A stretch of 64,000 nucleotides of DNA from Asaia sp037151935. GTDB taxonomy: Bacteria; Pseudomonadota; Alphaproteobacteria; Acetobacterales; Acetobacteraceae. Made by a program: the position numbers and the translations under genes. The stretch is from NCBI RefSeq assembly GCF_051628905.1, contig NZ_CP157575.1:2046001-2110000 (forward strand), read 5' to 3'. Position 1 is the first letter of the stretch. Every line of letters starts with the position of its first letter. The notes below the pieces were generated by a model that did not search any database, was not told where the DNA came from, and saw only the letters and a program-made list of their open reading frames with translations. Shown piece after piece: positions 26,931 to 35,324 of the stretch.

Positions 26931-27761
26931 GGCCTCAGGACCCATTGATTTGATGGCGGAGATCTGATTCAGGCTCTGTGAGGAGACTGAAGACGAGTGA
27001 CCTGTATTGGCTGACGTAAGAACAGATGGATCGTTTGCGGCCCTTTTTCCCGAAGAGCCATGGCAAACCTCGCGTTGATGATCGTCGTGTGTTGAGCGGG
27101 ATCATTTTCGTGAACAGAAATGGTCTGCGCTGGCGTGATGCGCCTCGGGAATACGGTCCACACAAGACGCTCTACAACCGCTGGAAGCGCTGGAGTGCTA
27201 TGGGGATCTTCATCCGCATGATGGAGGGATTGGCTACTGGCAAGGCAGAGCCTCAGACAATCATGATTGATGCGACCTAATCTCAAGGCCCATCGCACGG
27301 CTTCGAGCCTGCGGTTAAAAAAGGGGGCCCAAGCCGTTTGATCGGGCGGACCAAAGGCGGGATGAATACGAAGCTGCATGCTGTCACTGACCGGAACGGA
27401 CGTCCGCTCGACTTCTTCATGACAGTAGGTCAGATCAGTGATTATACTGGTGCCGCTGCCCTTCTGGGCAGTCTGCCATCAGCCGAATGGATGCTGGCAG
27501 ACCGGGGCTATGACGCTGACTGGTTCAGGGATGCCCTGGAGGAGAAAGGGATCAAACCCTGTATTCCTGGCCGAAAATCTCGTTCAGAACCGGTCAAATA
27601 AGACAAACGGAAATACAAAAGACGCAACCGTATCGAGATCATGTTCGGCAGGCTCAAGGACTGGAGACGGGTCGCAACACGCTACGACAGATGCCCGACC
27701 GTCTTCTTCTCCGCAGTCTGCCTCGCCGCAACAGTCTTGTTTTGGCTATGAGGCCTGAGCC
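26931..27761 (+). mobile_element. IS5-family (IS427/IS1031-like) insertion sequence, copy 1
   Basis: This is an 831-bp element with a rightward transposase relic. Ends resemble each other as inverted repeats (left GGCCTCAGGACCCATTG; right end complement GGCTCAGGCCTCATAG). It is about 99% identical by eye to the copy at 60245-61074, which is in the opposite orientation. The right flank begins TA as expected for TA-targeting members of this group. The left flank (hsdR) does not end in TA, so this junction is probably a deletion or recombination scar rather than a clean insertion. Confidence 0.9.
26993..27751 (+). pseudogene. IS5-family transposase, degenerate
   Basis: The reading frame can be traced from SDLYWLT through MDRLRPFFPKSHGKPRVDD, RNGLRWRDAPREYGPHKTLYNRW, TIMIDAT, then LIGRTKGGMNTKLHAV, LADRGYDADWFRDAL and RNRIEIMFGRLKDWRRVATRYDR to FWL. 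Three TAA codons interrupt it, at 27017, 27278 and 27599. A one-base shift relative to the family also occurs near 27278. The expected ATG is ACG here (26993) but ATG in the other copy. A slippery A AAA AAG heptamer lies at 27317-27323. The element cannot make a full transposase. Confidence 0.88.
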
Positions 27762-28025
27762 TAGACATCTTAATCGAAGCTCTGCAAAACCGAACATAGA
27801 AACATCGACGTCTCGATGCCCGTCTAGAACTCAAAAAAGCATTCATGTGAGAGCTTTAAAACGACCTCAGTTTTTTGTAAGTCCACTCCAAAATAGCGAT
27901 GGCTGAAATCTGCTTTTGGCGCTAATCAGGCCGAACATTTGCGATCGCGTTCACTGCAAATGTGAGAAACACATTTTTGGGTTGACTTGCCCCTACACAA
28001 CAAGTGACGAAAGGCCGGAATCCAC

Positions 28026-29483
28026 GTGGCTACCATCGCCCTGGCGTCAAACGCATCCCTTCCTACATCCGCCATCGTGCCGGTTATACTTTCTGGTGGC
28101 TCAGGGAGCCGTCTATGGCCCATCTCACGTCGCAGCTTCCCTAAGCAATTCTGGCCCCTTCTGTCTGACAGAACGCTGCTTCAAGAAACTGCACTACGCG
28201 GCGCAGGCGTTGGCCTTGGGGCACCAATGATCGTGTGCAACGCTGAGCACCGTTTCATCATCTCCGAGCAACTTCGAGAAGCCGGCATCAAGAATGCACA
28301 GGTTATTCTTGAACCCATCGCCCGCAACTCTGCGCCAGCTATTGCGGCGGCAGCGCTCCTGACTGCCGAGAGCAACCCCGATGCCGTAATGTGGATCATG
28401 GCGGCAGATGCAGCCATCAGTGATGAAGAGGCCCTGCGAGCGTCCCTCTCGGCTGCCGTACAGGCTGCCATCGAAGGATACATCGTCACCTTCGGTATCC
28501 ACCCGACAAAGCCGGAAACCGGCTATGGCTATATCGAACGTGGCGCCGAGATACACTCCATTGAAAACGTTTACCATGTCTCAAAATTTATCGAGAAACC
28601 GGACGCGGAGCGCGCAGCAGTTCTGGTGAAGGACGAGCGTTTTTCATGGAATTCTGGCATGTTCGTCGCACGTGCGTCCGTGATCCTTCAGGAAATCCAA
28701 GAGTTCGCTCCTGATGTTTATACCGCTGTGGCCAACTCCGTAAAAAATCGTGAAACCGACCTAGATTTCATCCGTCTCGCCGCTGCTGACTTCGCCAAGG
28801 CTCCTGATATTTCGATCGATTACGCAGTCGCGGAGCACACGAAGCTGGCCGCCGTGGTGCCTTCAGCATTTCAATGGTCGGACATCGGAAGCTGGGACGC
28901 TCTGTGGGAGCTTTCTCCTAAAGACGCCGATGGGAATGCAGTATATGGCGACGTATTTTTGGACAGCACCAAGAATTGCTATGTGCGGTCAAACGGTGTC
29001 GTAGCAACAGTTTGCGGCGTTGAGGACCTGATCGTCGTCGTCACAGAAGACGCTGTCATGGTGTCGCATAGGGAACGAGCTCAGGACGTCAAGAAAATGG
29101 TAGCACAATTGACTGCCGCTGATCGCCCCGAAGCTATCAACCACAATCGCATGTATCGTCCTTGGGGCTTCTACGAGAGCCTCATTCATGGTGATCGCTT
29201 TCAAGTCAAACGTATTCATGTAGAGCCAGGACATAAGCTCTCTTTACAGAAGCATTTTCATCGCGCCGAACATTGGGTCGTTGTCGCAGGAACTGCTCTG
29301 GTTACAAGAGACTGTAATGAGATAATTGTTCAAGAAAATGAAAGTATTTATCTTCCTTTAGGCGCGGTTCATCGCCTCGAAAATCCGGGAAAGATTGTAC
29401 TCACACTTATAGAAGTTCAATCTGGCTCTTATCTGGGTGAAGATGATATTCTGAGACTTGATGATATCTATTCGAGAGTTTGA
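28026..29483 (+). CDS. manC: Mannose-1-phosphate guanylyltransferase / mannose-6-phosphate isomerase
   Basis: This is a bifunctional type II enzyme (XanB/AlgA/ManC type) of 485 residues that supplies GDP-mannose for exopolysaccharide. The N-terminal nucleotidyltransferase has VILSGGSGSRLWPISRRSFPKQF (pyrophosphorylase signature), WIMAADAAI (where others have PADH), FIEKPD and WNSGMF. The C-terminal cupin isomerase has RPWGFYES, VKRIHVEPGHKLSLQKHFHRAEHWVVV and LPLGAVHRLENPG. The only credible start is GTG at 28026. It sits alone after the IS, so the rest of a mannose-using polysaccharide locus is not here. Base composition is less GC-rich toward its 3' end. Confidence 0.93.
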   Translation: MATIALASNASLPTSAIVPVILSGGSGSRLWPISRRSFPKQFWPLLSDRTLLQETALRGAGVGLGAPMIVCNAEHRFIISEQLREAGIKNAQVILEPIARNSAPAIAAAALLTAESNPDAVMWIMAADAAISDEEALRASLSAAVQAAIEGYIVTFGIHPTKPETGYGYIERGAEIHSIENVYHVSKFIEKPDAERAAVLVKDERFSWNSGMFVARASVILQEIQEFAPDVYTAVANSVKNRETDLDFIRLAAADFAKAPDISIDYAVAEHTKLAAVVPSAFQWSDIGSWDALWELSPKDADGNAVYGDVFLDSTKNCYVRSNGVVATVCGVEDLIVVVTEDAVMVSHRERAQDVKKMVAQLTAADRPEAINHNRMYRPWGFYESLIHGDRFQVKRIHVEPGHKLSLQKHFHRAEHWVVVAGTALVTRDCNEIIVQENESIYLPLGAVHRLENPGKIVLTLIEVQSGSYLGEDDILRLDDIYSRV

Positions 29484-29930
29484 TATCGTTTTATATAAAA
29501 ACGTCCAGAAAAGATGGTTATAAAAAATCCGCCGCCTGTCAAATGGCTCTACTAATATCTGACGCATCGTGAATAGATGCCGATCTACTGCCGCTATAAA
29601 GTCCATGAGTTTACCGAGGGATGGTCTCGTATCGAGTAGCACTTGTGATCCATCCCTCGAGACGCAATCGTAAACCGCCGACCGAATGGCGGTCTTGTTG
29701 GCACCATTTCGCGCCCAGCTAGGGCCACCCGAAAACTCTCGCTATTACCTAGGGTAATTTGCATAGTGGCGCCTCCTCCTCTGCACGCACTATCTCGGTC
29801 AACGGCACCCAGCCATCCTCCCCCGATCATCATCGGAGATCTCGGTCTTTATCGTTCAACGCAACGCCGCACTTTACAGCGCAACCATATTTACTGGCTC
29901 AACACATGCACCCGATTGCGGGCAACGGTC
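29484..29930. other. Gene-poor stretch between manC and the hydrolase gene
   Basis: I see no supported gene. A minus-strand frame without a start reads rather protein-like (...SAVYDCVSRDGSQVLLDTRPSLGK..., then MDFIAAVDRHLFTMRQ) between about 29560 and 29720. It runs into an AT-rich segment and then antisense to manC. It may be a relic of a lost gene; I do not recognise it. Confidence 0.35.
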
Positions 29931-30752
29931 TTAAAGCTGAGCATGCGAGCCAATTTTGTGCACAAAGTCGCTCATTACTTCCAGACCGCCCGTCTCAAGC
30001 AATGTTGAATGCGTTCCCTGCTGAGTCGTCCATATCTGTTTGGGTTCGGGGGCAGTATTGAATACGGCAAGACTCTGCGCCGGAGGCACCGTGGTATCGC
30101 GGAGCGTGCGCATTACGAGAAGCGGAACTTTCAGACCCGCGATGCGACCGAGCGTGTCGAACCGGTTTTTCAGCAATAGATGCACAGGCATATAAGGGTA
30201 ACGCGACGAAGCAACATCGGCGATAGTGGTATAGGGCGCGTCGAGCACGAGCCCTGCAACTGGATGGGCGAGCGCGGTGCGCAGTGCAACATTGGTGCCG
30301 AGCGATTCGCCATAGAGAACGATCTGCCCAAGAGCAATGCCCCGATCTTGCACAAACCGTAATCCGGCAGCAGCGTCGAGCACAAGACCCGCCTCGCTCG
30401 GTGAACCCGGGTTACCAGCGTAACCACGATACTCGACTGCCAGCAGACCCATTCCTTTTTGGGTCAAAAGGGCAAAACGGCGCGCACGAGATGTAATTGA
30501 ACCTGCATTTCCATGCAGATAGATCAGGATCGGCCCTCCCGAAGCTGGCGGCCTATAATAGGCTTTGATATCCAGGCCATCTGATGTGTGCAACGTCACC
30601 ATGCGCGCGCCTGGAATGAGTGACGCCGGATCGCTGAGTGGCGTTGAGTCAGCAGGAAAAACAAGGCTGTCCTGCCTGACATACAGAAAAGCTGCGACGA
30701 CGAGATAGACGGCAACGACACAGACGAAAAAGATCGTGAAATATCTGATCAA
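29931..30752 (-). CDS. Alpha/beta hydrolase, membrane-anchored (Bem46-like)
   Basis: This is a 273-residue hydrolase with one N-terminal membrane segment (YFTIFFVCVVAVYLVVAAFLYV), so the catalytic domain likely faces the periplasm. The oxyanion region ILIYLHGNAGS, the nucleophile elbow LYGESLGTN (Ser), the acid in RDTTVPP and the His in QGTHSTLLE form the usual triad. The pattern matches the Bem46/YfhR group of serine hydrolases of unknown substrate. It is divergent from the cupin gene across 86 bases. Confidence 0.87.
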   Translation of the reverse strand: MIRYFTIFFVCVVAVYLVVAAFLYVRQDSLVFPADSTPLSDPASLIPGARMVTLHTSDGLDIKAYYRPPASGGPILIYLHGNAGSITSRARRFALLTQKGMGLLAVEYRGYAGNPGSPSEAGLVLDAAAGLRFVQDRGIALGQIVLYGESLGTNVALRTALAHPVAGLVLDAPYTTIADVASSRYPYMPVHLLLKNRFDTLGRIAGLKVPLLVMRTLRDTTVPPAQSLAVFNTAPEPKQIWTTQQGTHSTLLETGGLEVMSDFVHKIGSHAQL

Positions 30753-30838
30753 GATTTAGGATCTCGGAACGATTTGCTGGTGCGGGCGTAGTCAAAAAGA
30801 TGTGACCTTCTGTGACCCGATTGTCGAGAGTCAGATCA

Positions 30839-31372
30839 ATGAAATATTTATGGCCTCTCCCGCTTCTGCTGGCCTTTTTCGTAGCAGCAGCCTTGGTACA
30901 GGCGGCTGAAAAGCCAAACGAAAAACCTTTGCGGAGCTATCAGCATCTCTGGACCGACGATAACGGAATAAGTCATATCGCACGCTGTCCCGTTTCGAAT
31001 TTCTTCCTGAAAAGTATGTCGCCTCCAGCCGGGCCGCAATGGCAAGACCCCATGGCGCCGCAGACAACAACACTCATGATGACCGTTCAACCCAGGCACT
31101 GGAACGGGGCTTGGCACCCTGACCCCAAGCCGCAATGGATCATTCCGCTCAAGGGACGCTGGTGGGTGCGCGCAATGGACGGAACACGCATCGAGATGGG
31201 ACCGGGCGATATCCTTTTTGGCGAAGATCAGAATGTGCGCCCTTTGCCCGATGGCCCTTACAAGGGGGAGAAAGGACATGCTGCTGGCAATGTAGATGAT
31301 GACGAGGTGACGCTTCTCGTCATCCAATCTGCAAATCCGCCAGAAATCAACAAACCATGCCGCTATTATTGA
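30839..31372 (+). CDS. Secreted cupin-like protein of unknown function
   Basis: This 177-residue protein has a signal peptide (MKYLWPLPLLLAFFVAAALVQA). The mature part reads as a single cupin barrel: QWIIPLKGRWWVRAMDGTRIEMGPGDILFGED is the typical paired-strand cupin core, though metal ligands are poorly conserved. ATG at 30839 is preferred over an upstream in-frame start at 30812 because it begins the signal peptide. It is followed after 58 bases by a LacI-type regulator gene in the same direction. Function is not known; ligand sensing or binding in the periplasm is a guess. Confidence 0.75.
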   Translation: MKYLWPLPLLLAFFVAAALVQAAEKPNEKPLRSYQHLWTDDNGISHIARCPVSNFFLKSMSPPAGPQWQDPMAPQTTTLMMTVQPRHWNGAWHPDPKPQWIIPLKGRWWVRAMDGTRIEMGPGDILFGEDQNVRPLPDGPYKGEKGHAAGNVDDDEVTLLVIQSANPPEINKPCRYY

Positions 31373-31430
31373 AGATCCACCCGTCACGCTGTGATCGCTT
31401 AACCCTCGATATTCGTGTCATCATGATGTC

Positions 31431-32438
31431 ATGACCAAACGCCTGATTACCTCTATCGATGTTGCCCGGCTTGCTGGCGTCTCGCAATCGGCCGTTTCGA
31501 GGGCCTTCTCCTCGACTGCCAGCATTTCGCCGGAAACGAAGGAACGCGTCTTTCGGGCGGCCGAGACGCTTAATTACCGCCCCAACCGTATCCCCTCGAT
31601 CATGCTGACAGGGCGTTCCGGCATGATCGGCATCATTGTGGGTGGGTTGCAAAATCCGCTATACGGCACTGCGCTGGAACAGCTCTCGGCAGGTATTCGC
31701 GACGCCGGTTTTCAGGTTTTACTCGTTCAGGTCATCGATTCCGTTACGCTCGATACGGCGATCGACCAGCTTGCCGGATATCGTGTGGATGCGCTCATCA
31801 CCGCACTTGCGATCTGTTCGGAGAAAGCAGCTGTCGCACTCTCGGCGCTCGGTATACCCATCATCGCATTCAACTCCCCCCTGACGGGACCAGGCATTTC
31901 ATCCGTACGATCAAACAACAGGGAATCCGGCCGCCTCGTCGCCAGGATGATGGTAGCCAAAAAAATCGAACGTCCTTTCTGGCTGGCTGGTCCGCCCCGC
32001 AATGCGGCGTCTCAGGCTAGAAAGGCAGGTTTTTTCGAGGGCTGTGCAGAAAATAATCTCTCTGTGACAACGCTGGACGGCGATGACAGCTACCAGAGCG
32101 GGTTCGATGCCGTCACCAAGGCTCTGACGGAAGAATACCGCCCGGACGGGTTGTTTTGCAGTAACGATCTGATGGGCTGCGGTGCGCTTGATGCCCTGCG
32201 CGATCGACCGGGCTACTCCTGTCCTGACAACGTGATGGTGGTCGGCTATGACAATATCCCGCAATCGGCATGGCAGGGCTATCGACTGAGCAGCTTCGAC
32301 CAGCGCGCCGATGCCCTAGTGGCTGCGGCTCTCGATATCCTGACGCGATCCCTGGCAAGTCCGGAAGACCGTCATTCCGAAACCTGCGTCATCAAAGCCG
32401 ATCTGGTTCTTCGGCGCAGCACGGAAAAACCGGTCTAA
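31431..32438 (+). CDS. LacI-family transcriptional regulator
   Basis: This is a 335-residue LacI/GalR protein. The N-terminal helix-turn-helix SIDVARLAGVSQSAVSRAFSSTASISPETKERV and the hinge LNYRPNRIPSIMLTGRSG are complete. The periplasmic-binding-like core contains the GIIVGGLQNPLYG, SNNRESGRLVA, FCSNDLMGCGALDALR and VVGYDNIPQSAW blocks. Ligand is probably a sugar or small carbohydrate-derived molecule but cannot be read. An 18-bp palindrome lies 360 bases downstream in front of the shikimate-dehydrogenase-like gene, a possible target. Confidence 0.92.
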   Translation: MTKRLITSIDVARLAGVSQSAVSRAFSSTASISPETKERVFRAAETLNYRPNRIPSIMLTGRSGMIGIIVGGLQNPLYGTALEQLSAGIRDAGFQVLLVQVIDSVTLDTAIDQLAGYRVDALITALAICSEKAAVALSALGIPIIAFNSPLTGPGISSVRSNNRESGRLVARMMVAKKIERPFWLAGPPRNAASQARKAGFFEGCAENNLSVTTLDGDDSYQSGFDAVTKALTEEYRPDGLFCSNDLMGCGALDALRDRPGYSCPDNVMVVGYDNIPQSAWQGYRLSSFDQRADALVAAALDILTRSLASPEDRHSETCVIKADLVLRRSTEKPV

Positions 32439-32856
32439 CCGATAGATGGTCTGATCATGCGTGCTTCGGCTATGCGATCTGAACCATTTTGGCGAAGGAT
32501 CTGATCCAGAACCCTACTGCAGCAAGGCTCGCGCCTGGCATCTACGCGCGAACGGCAGAGCCGGATCCATAGAGCGCCCATTCCGGATCGTCTAGACCGC
32601 CTTTCACCATATTCGTTTCACTTACCTGCCTGATTGAAAAGGCAGAGTGAACCAGATCTCAGGCAGATCGTATGAATCGGGCCCGAAGGCAGCGTGATCA
32701 CTCAGGCGAAGGACACTACAGCCGGGAATCCGACCTCCCCGCCAGGCTTTTCATCTATCGGCCCAGCCTTCTGATGCAACCATTGTTCTTTGAGGCACTT
32801 TATTGCATAGCTATGCAATCAGCAGACTTGGCGCTGCTTTGCCCAGGAGGCTTCAC
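32439..32856. other. Gene-free stretch upstream of the aroE-like gene
   Basis: No supported coding region is seen. Its one clear feature is the perfect palindrome at 32802-32819. Confidence 0.5.
32802..32819. promoter_or_regulatory. Perfect 18-bp palindrome, candidate operator
   Basis: ATTGCATAGCTATGCAAT is identical to its reverse complement and lies 37 bases before the ATG of the aroE-like gene. It has the size and symmetry of a dimeric repressor site (LacI, GntR and MarR families all use such sites). The LacI-type gene just upstream is one candidate; the centre GC rather than CG makes this uncertain. Confidence 0.6.
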
Positions 32857-33717
32857 ATGACAGACCGTTCCTTCCGTTCGATTCTGACAGGCTCTTTCTC
32901 GACACCCTGCGCAAAAAACCCGACAGTCGCCATGATGGAGGCGGGTTATGCCAAAGCCGGGATTGACGCGCGTTATATCAATTGCGATGTCAAACCCGAT
33001 AATCTCGCCGCCGCAATTGCGGGCGCCAAGGCCATGGAGTGGGCCGGGTTCAATTGCTCGATCCCGCATAAGATTGCCGTTCTCGACCATCTAGACGCGC
33101 TTGCCGAATCGGCAAAAATCATCGGTGCCGTCAATTGCGTGCAGATCCGAGACGGTGAGCTCACCGGCAATAATACTGACGGCAAAGGCTTCCTCGCCTC
33201 GCTACGCAAACTGGCCGATCCCAAGGGCAAAACTATTTTCCTTCTTGGAGCGGGCGGCGCCGCGCGTGCCATAGCCGTCGAACTTGCCCTTGCCGGCGCG
33301 CGCCACATCACTATTGCCAATCGCAGTGTCGAGAAGGCACAGGCCATTGCCAACCTCTTGGCCGAACACACCGAGTGCAACGCCGAAGCTCAGAGCTGGC
33401 CGGAAGGGCTGCACATCCCAGAAGGAGTGGACGTCCTCATCAACGCGACCTCGATAGGACTTGGCGATGCCGAAGCGCTTCCCCCTGTCGATACCAGCTC
33501 GCTGGGCAATGCCGGTATCGTCGCCGATGTCATTCCCAATCCGCCTATGACAAGATTGCTTCGTGAGGCAAAAGAGCAGGGATGCAAGACCCTCGATGGA
33601 CTCGGCATGCTGGTCAATCAGGGTATCATCGGTGCGGAGCTGGTAGTGGGCGCCAAACTCGACGCCGGGATCATGGAAAAAACTCTGGCCGATATTTTTG
33701 GGGTTCAAGAGCCATAA
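32857..33717 (+). CDS. Shikimate/quinate dehydrogenase-like oxidoreductase
   Basis: This is an AroE-fold enzyme of 286 residues. The catalytic Lys lies in FNCSIPHKIAV, the Asp in NNTDGKGF and the NADP motif in FLLGAGGAARAIAVEL. The N-terminal substrate motif differs from biosynthetic AroE: the usual S-x-S segment is replaced by a TGSFSTPCAKNPTVAMMEAGY block. The cofactor loop ANRSVEKA fits NADP rather than NAD. I read it as a divergent accessory paralogue rather than the housekeeping enzyme. CAGGAGG precedes the ATG at 32857. A perfect palindrome upstream suggests dedicated control. Confidence 0.85.
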   Translation: MTDRSFRSILTGSFSTPCAKNPTVAMMEAGYAKAGIDARYINCDVKPDNLAAAIAGAKAMEWAGFNCSIPHKIAVLDHLDALAESAKIIGAVNCVQIRDGELTGNNTDGKGFLASLRKLADPKGKTIFLLGAGGAARAIAVELALAGARHITIANRSVEKAQAIANLLAEHTECNAEAQSWPEGLHIPEGVDVLINATSIGLGDAEALPPVDTSSLGNAGIVADVIPNPPMTRLLREAKEQGCKTLDGLGMLVNQGIIGAELVVGAKLDAGIMEKTLADIFGVQEP

Positions 33718-33983
33718 TATGATTGGCCTTCACTGAAGAAGGACGCGGCGCCTCCTGATCTATTCCTGGTCGGGAGCGGCCAACGAACTTGAACACTACA
33801 ATTCTGGCACCCGTGCTCATTATGGTCTCAGTGCCGGCCGCCCCTTTGAGACGGGACTCAAATTCATGACATCAGATCGGCAGAAGGTAGTTCATTATGT
33901 ATACGCTACCCTGCAATCGACCGATTTTCTGAGGCTCGACCAGTCTGAGCGTTCAACCCTGATCGCTGCGACAGAACCTCACC

Positions 33984-34682
33984 CTATCTTCGCGCCAAAG
34001 ACCTTTCCACAGCAGCACGGGCGTGGAGTGATGTGGTATCGAAAAGCGGTACGGCGCTATCTTCTGCTGAGACAAGCAGGGTGATCTCCGTGCAGCCCAG
34101 AATGATGGCCTCGGCGCCCGCCTCGATCAGTTTTGCCATCACCCTGCGATAGATATCCCGCGATTCCGGCCTTATTCGGCCTGCAACGAGTTCCTCGTAA
34201 ATGACGCGATGTATCTCGGCGCGGTCTGCCGCATCGGGCACCATCACCTGCAAGCCGTGTCTGTCTTCGAGGCGCCCTTTGTAAAAATCCTGTTCCATAG
34301 TGAACGCCGTACCGAGCAGACCGATTTTTCGAAATCCGGCTCTCCCGATCGCTTCGGCTGTCGGGTCGGCAATATGCAGCAGGGGAATAACGAGTGCGGC
34401 CTGAATTTCAGGCGCCATGCGATGCATGGTGTTGGTGCAGATCAACAGAAACCCGGCACCGGCATTTTGCAGATGAAGAGCCGCCTCGATCAGACGTACG
34501 GTCAGGGTCTTCCAGTCACCACGATGCTGCAACGCCTCAATTTCGCTGAAATCGAAAGACCAGAGCAGGCAGCGGGCAGAAGCTGTCGGGCCCAGACGCT
34601 CTCTCACTCCTTCGTTGAGCAGACGATAATAAAGTGCCGAGCTCTCCCAGCTCATGCCTCCGATAAGACCGATCATCTGCAC
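33984..34682 (-). CDS. Aspartate/glutamate racemase family protein
   Basis: This is an Asp/Glu/hydantoin racemase superfamily protein of about 232 residues. The two catalytic cysteines are visible in LLICTNTMH and ILGCTEI, with the IGLIGGMSWESSALYYR N-terminus typical of aspartate racemases (YgeA-like). Start choice: GTG at 34682 has GAGGAG at ideal distance; GTG at 34691 and ATG at 34676 are alternatives. Its product could be a D-amino acid for the wall or a hydantoin-type substrate; the pyrimidine/hydantoin genes start 640 bases further on, but on the other strand. Confidence 0.88.
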   Translation of the reverse strand: MQMIGLIGGMSWESSALYYRLLNEGVRERLGPTASARCLLWSFDFSEIEALQHRGDWKTLTVRLIEAALHLQNAGAGFLLICTNTMHRMAPEIQAALVIPLLHIADPTAEAIGRAGFRKIGLLGTAFTMEQDFYKGRLEDRHGLQVMVPDAADRAEIHRVIYEELVAGRIRPESRDIYRRVMAKLIEAGAEAIILGCTEITLLVSAEDSAVPLFDTTSLHARAAVERSLARR

Positions 34683-35109
34683 TGTCTTCACTCCTCAACG
34701 GAAAGGCCAAGCCTCACCGATTATGGACAAGCACGCAAATAACAGAAGTTTATCGTCCATTCAGGCGGGATATGAAAATCTGCATTTCGTCATTGAGACG
34801 GCGTAACGGGACAGCGCCTGAGGGCGGGGTTCTGCGACAGAAGACGCGTGCAAGCACGATACAAACCGACGCGCCCTTTCGTCGCCAGGCAATCGCCCAC
34901 AACCAATCATGGCTCGACCAGTGGCTGCGTTTTCACCCTACGCCCTGTCTCTGGCGGGTATCGGGGTCGATCGGAGGAGCGTGCACAGCCAACCAGGGTA
35001 CGGCGCTTCACCGCTCAGCGTCGATCGGAGGGGCAATGGCAACCTCAATAAAACCACGTCCCAACCGGTCTATATCTCCAGTCATTACGGATATCACCGC
35101 GCCGGTAAT

Positions 35110-35122
35110 AATCCCTCACCCG
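35110..35122 (+). repeat. 13-bp direct match to the tRNA-Thr 3' region (possible att relic)
   Basis: AATCCCTCACCCG here is identical to the T-arm/acceptor segment of the tRNA-Thr gene (25403-25415) and in the same orientation. ACCAGA follows in both places at slightly different distance. It may mark the far end of a former island, or be chance. Confidence 0.35.
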
Positions 35123-35237
35123 ACTGGACCAGAGGCCGAAGGGCCCTGTTCCTTCGTGGTGGTACGCATAGACGCGCCTGAACCAGACGGCGCCTGTTTC
35201 GCGTATCACCCCGCCCAATAACGGCCCATCTTCAATC

Positions 35238-35253
35238 CTGAACGCATGGTCAA
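35238..35253. promoter_or_regulatory. Degenerate RutR-like site upstream of preT
   Basis: CTGAACGCATGGTCAA matches the RutR pattern TTGACCA-NN-TGGTCAA at the whole right half and four of seven positions of the left half. It lies 71 bases before preT. It would tie the preT-preA-hydrolase-rutR unit to the same regulator as the site at 41379. Confidence 0.4.
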
Positions 35254-35324
35254 AATTTTCTTGCATCCCGACGCATATCTTCCGTAACGTTTGGAATATG
35301 AAATGATGTGACTGGGAACTGCCC

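Larger units (their letters stand above)
34683..35324. other. Gene-free stretch between the racemase and preT
   Basis: Two overlapping plus-strand open frames (from 34772 and 34909) show no family features and look like relics or chance. CGATCGGAGG occurs twice (near 34969 and 35023). The stretch also contains a 13-base match to the tRNA-Thr 3' end and a degenerate RutR-like site, listed separately. Confidence 0.4.

Noticed and set aside
29594..29833. Minus-strand frame starting MMIGGGWLGAV between manC and the hydrolase
   Set aside because: No family features, and an overlapping frame reads more protein-like but has no start; treated as a gene-poor stretch.
33866..34084. 72-codon plus-strand frame overlapping the racemase 3' end
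   Set aside because: It overlaps a clear racemase gene, and no domain or good start signal is seen.
34772..35221. Plus-strand frames of 149 and 90 codons before preT
   Set aside because: Composition and lack of hydrophobic or domain pattern suggest chance; they overlap each other in different frames.
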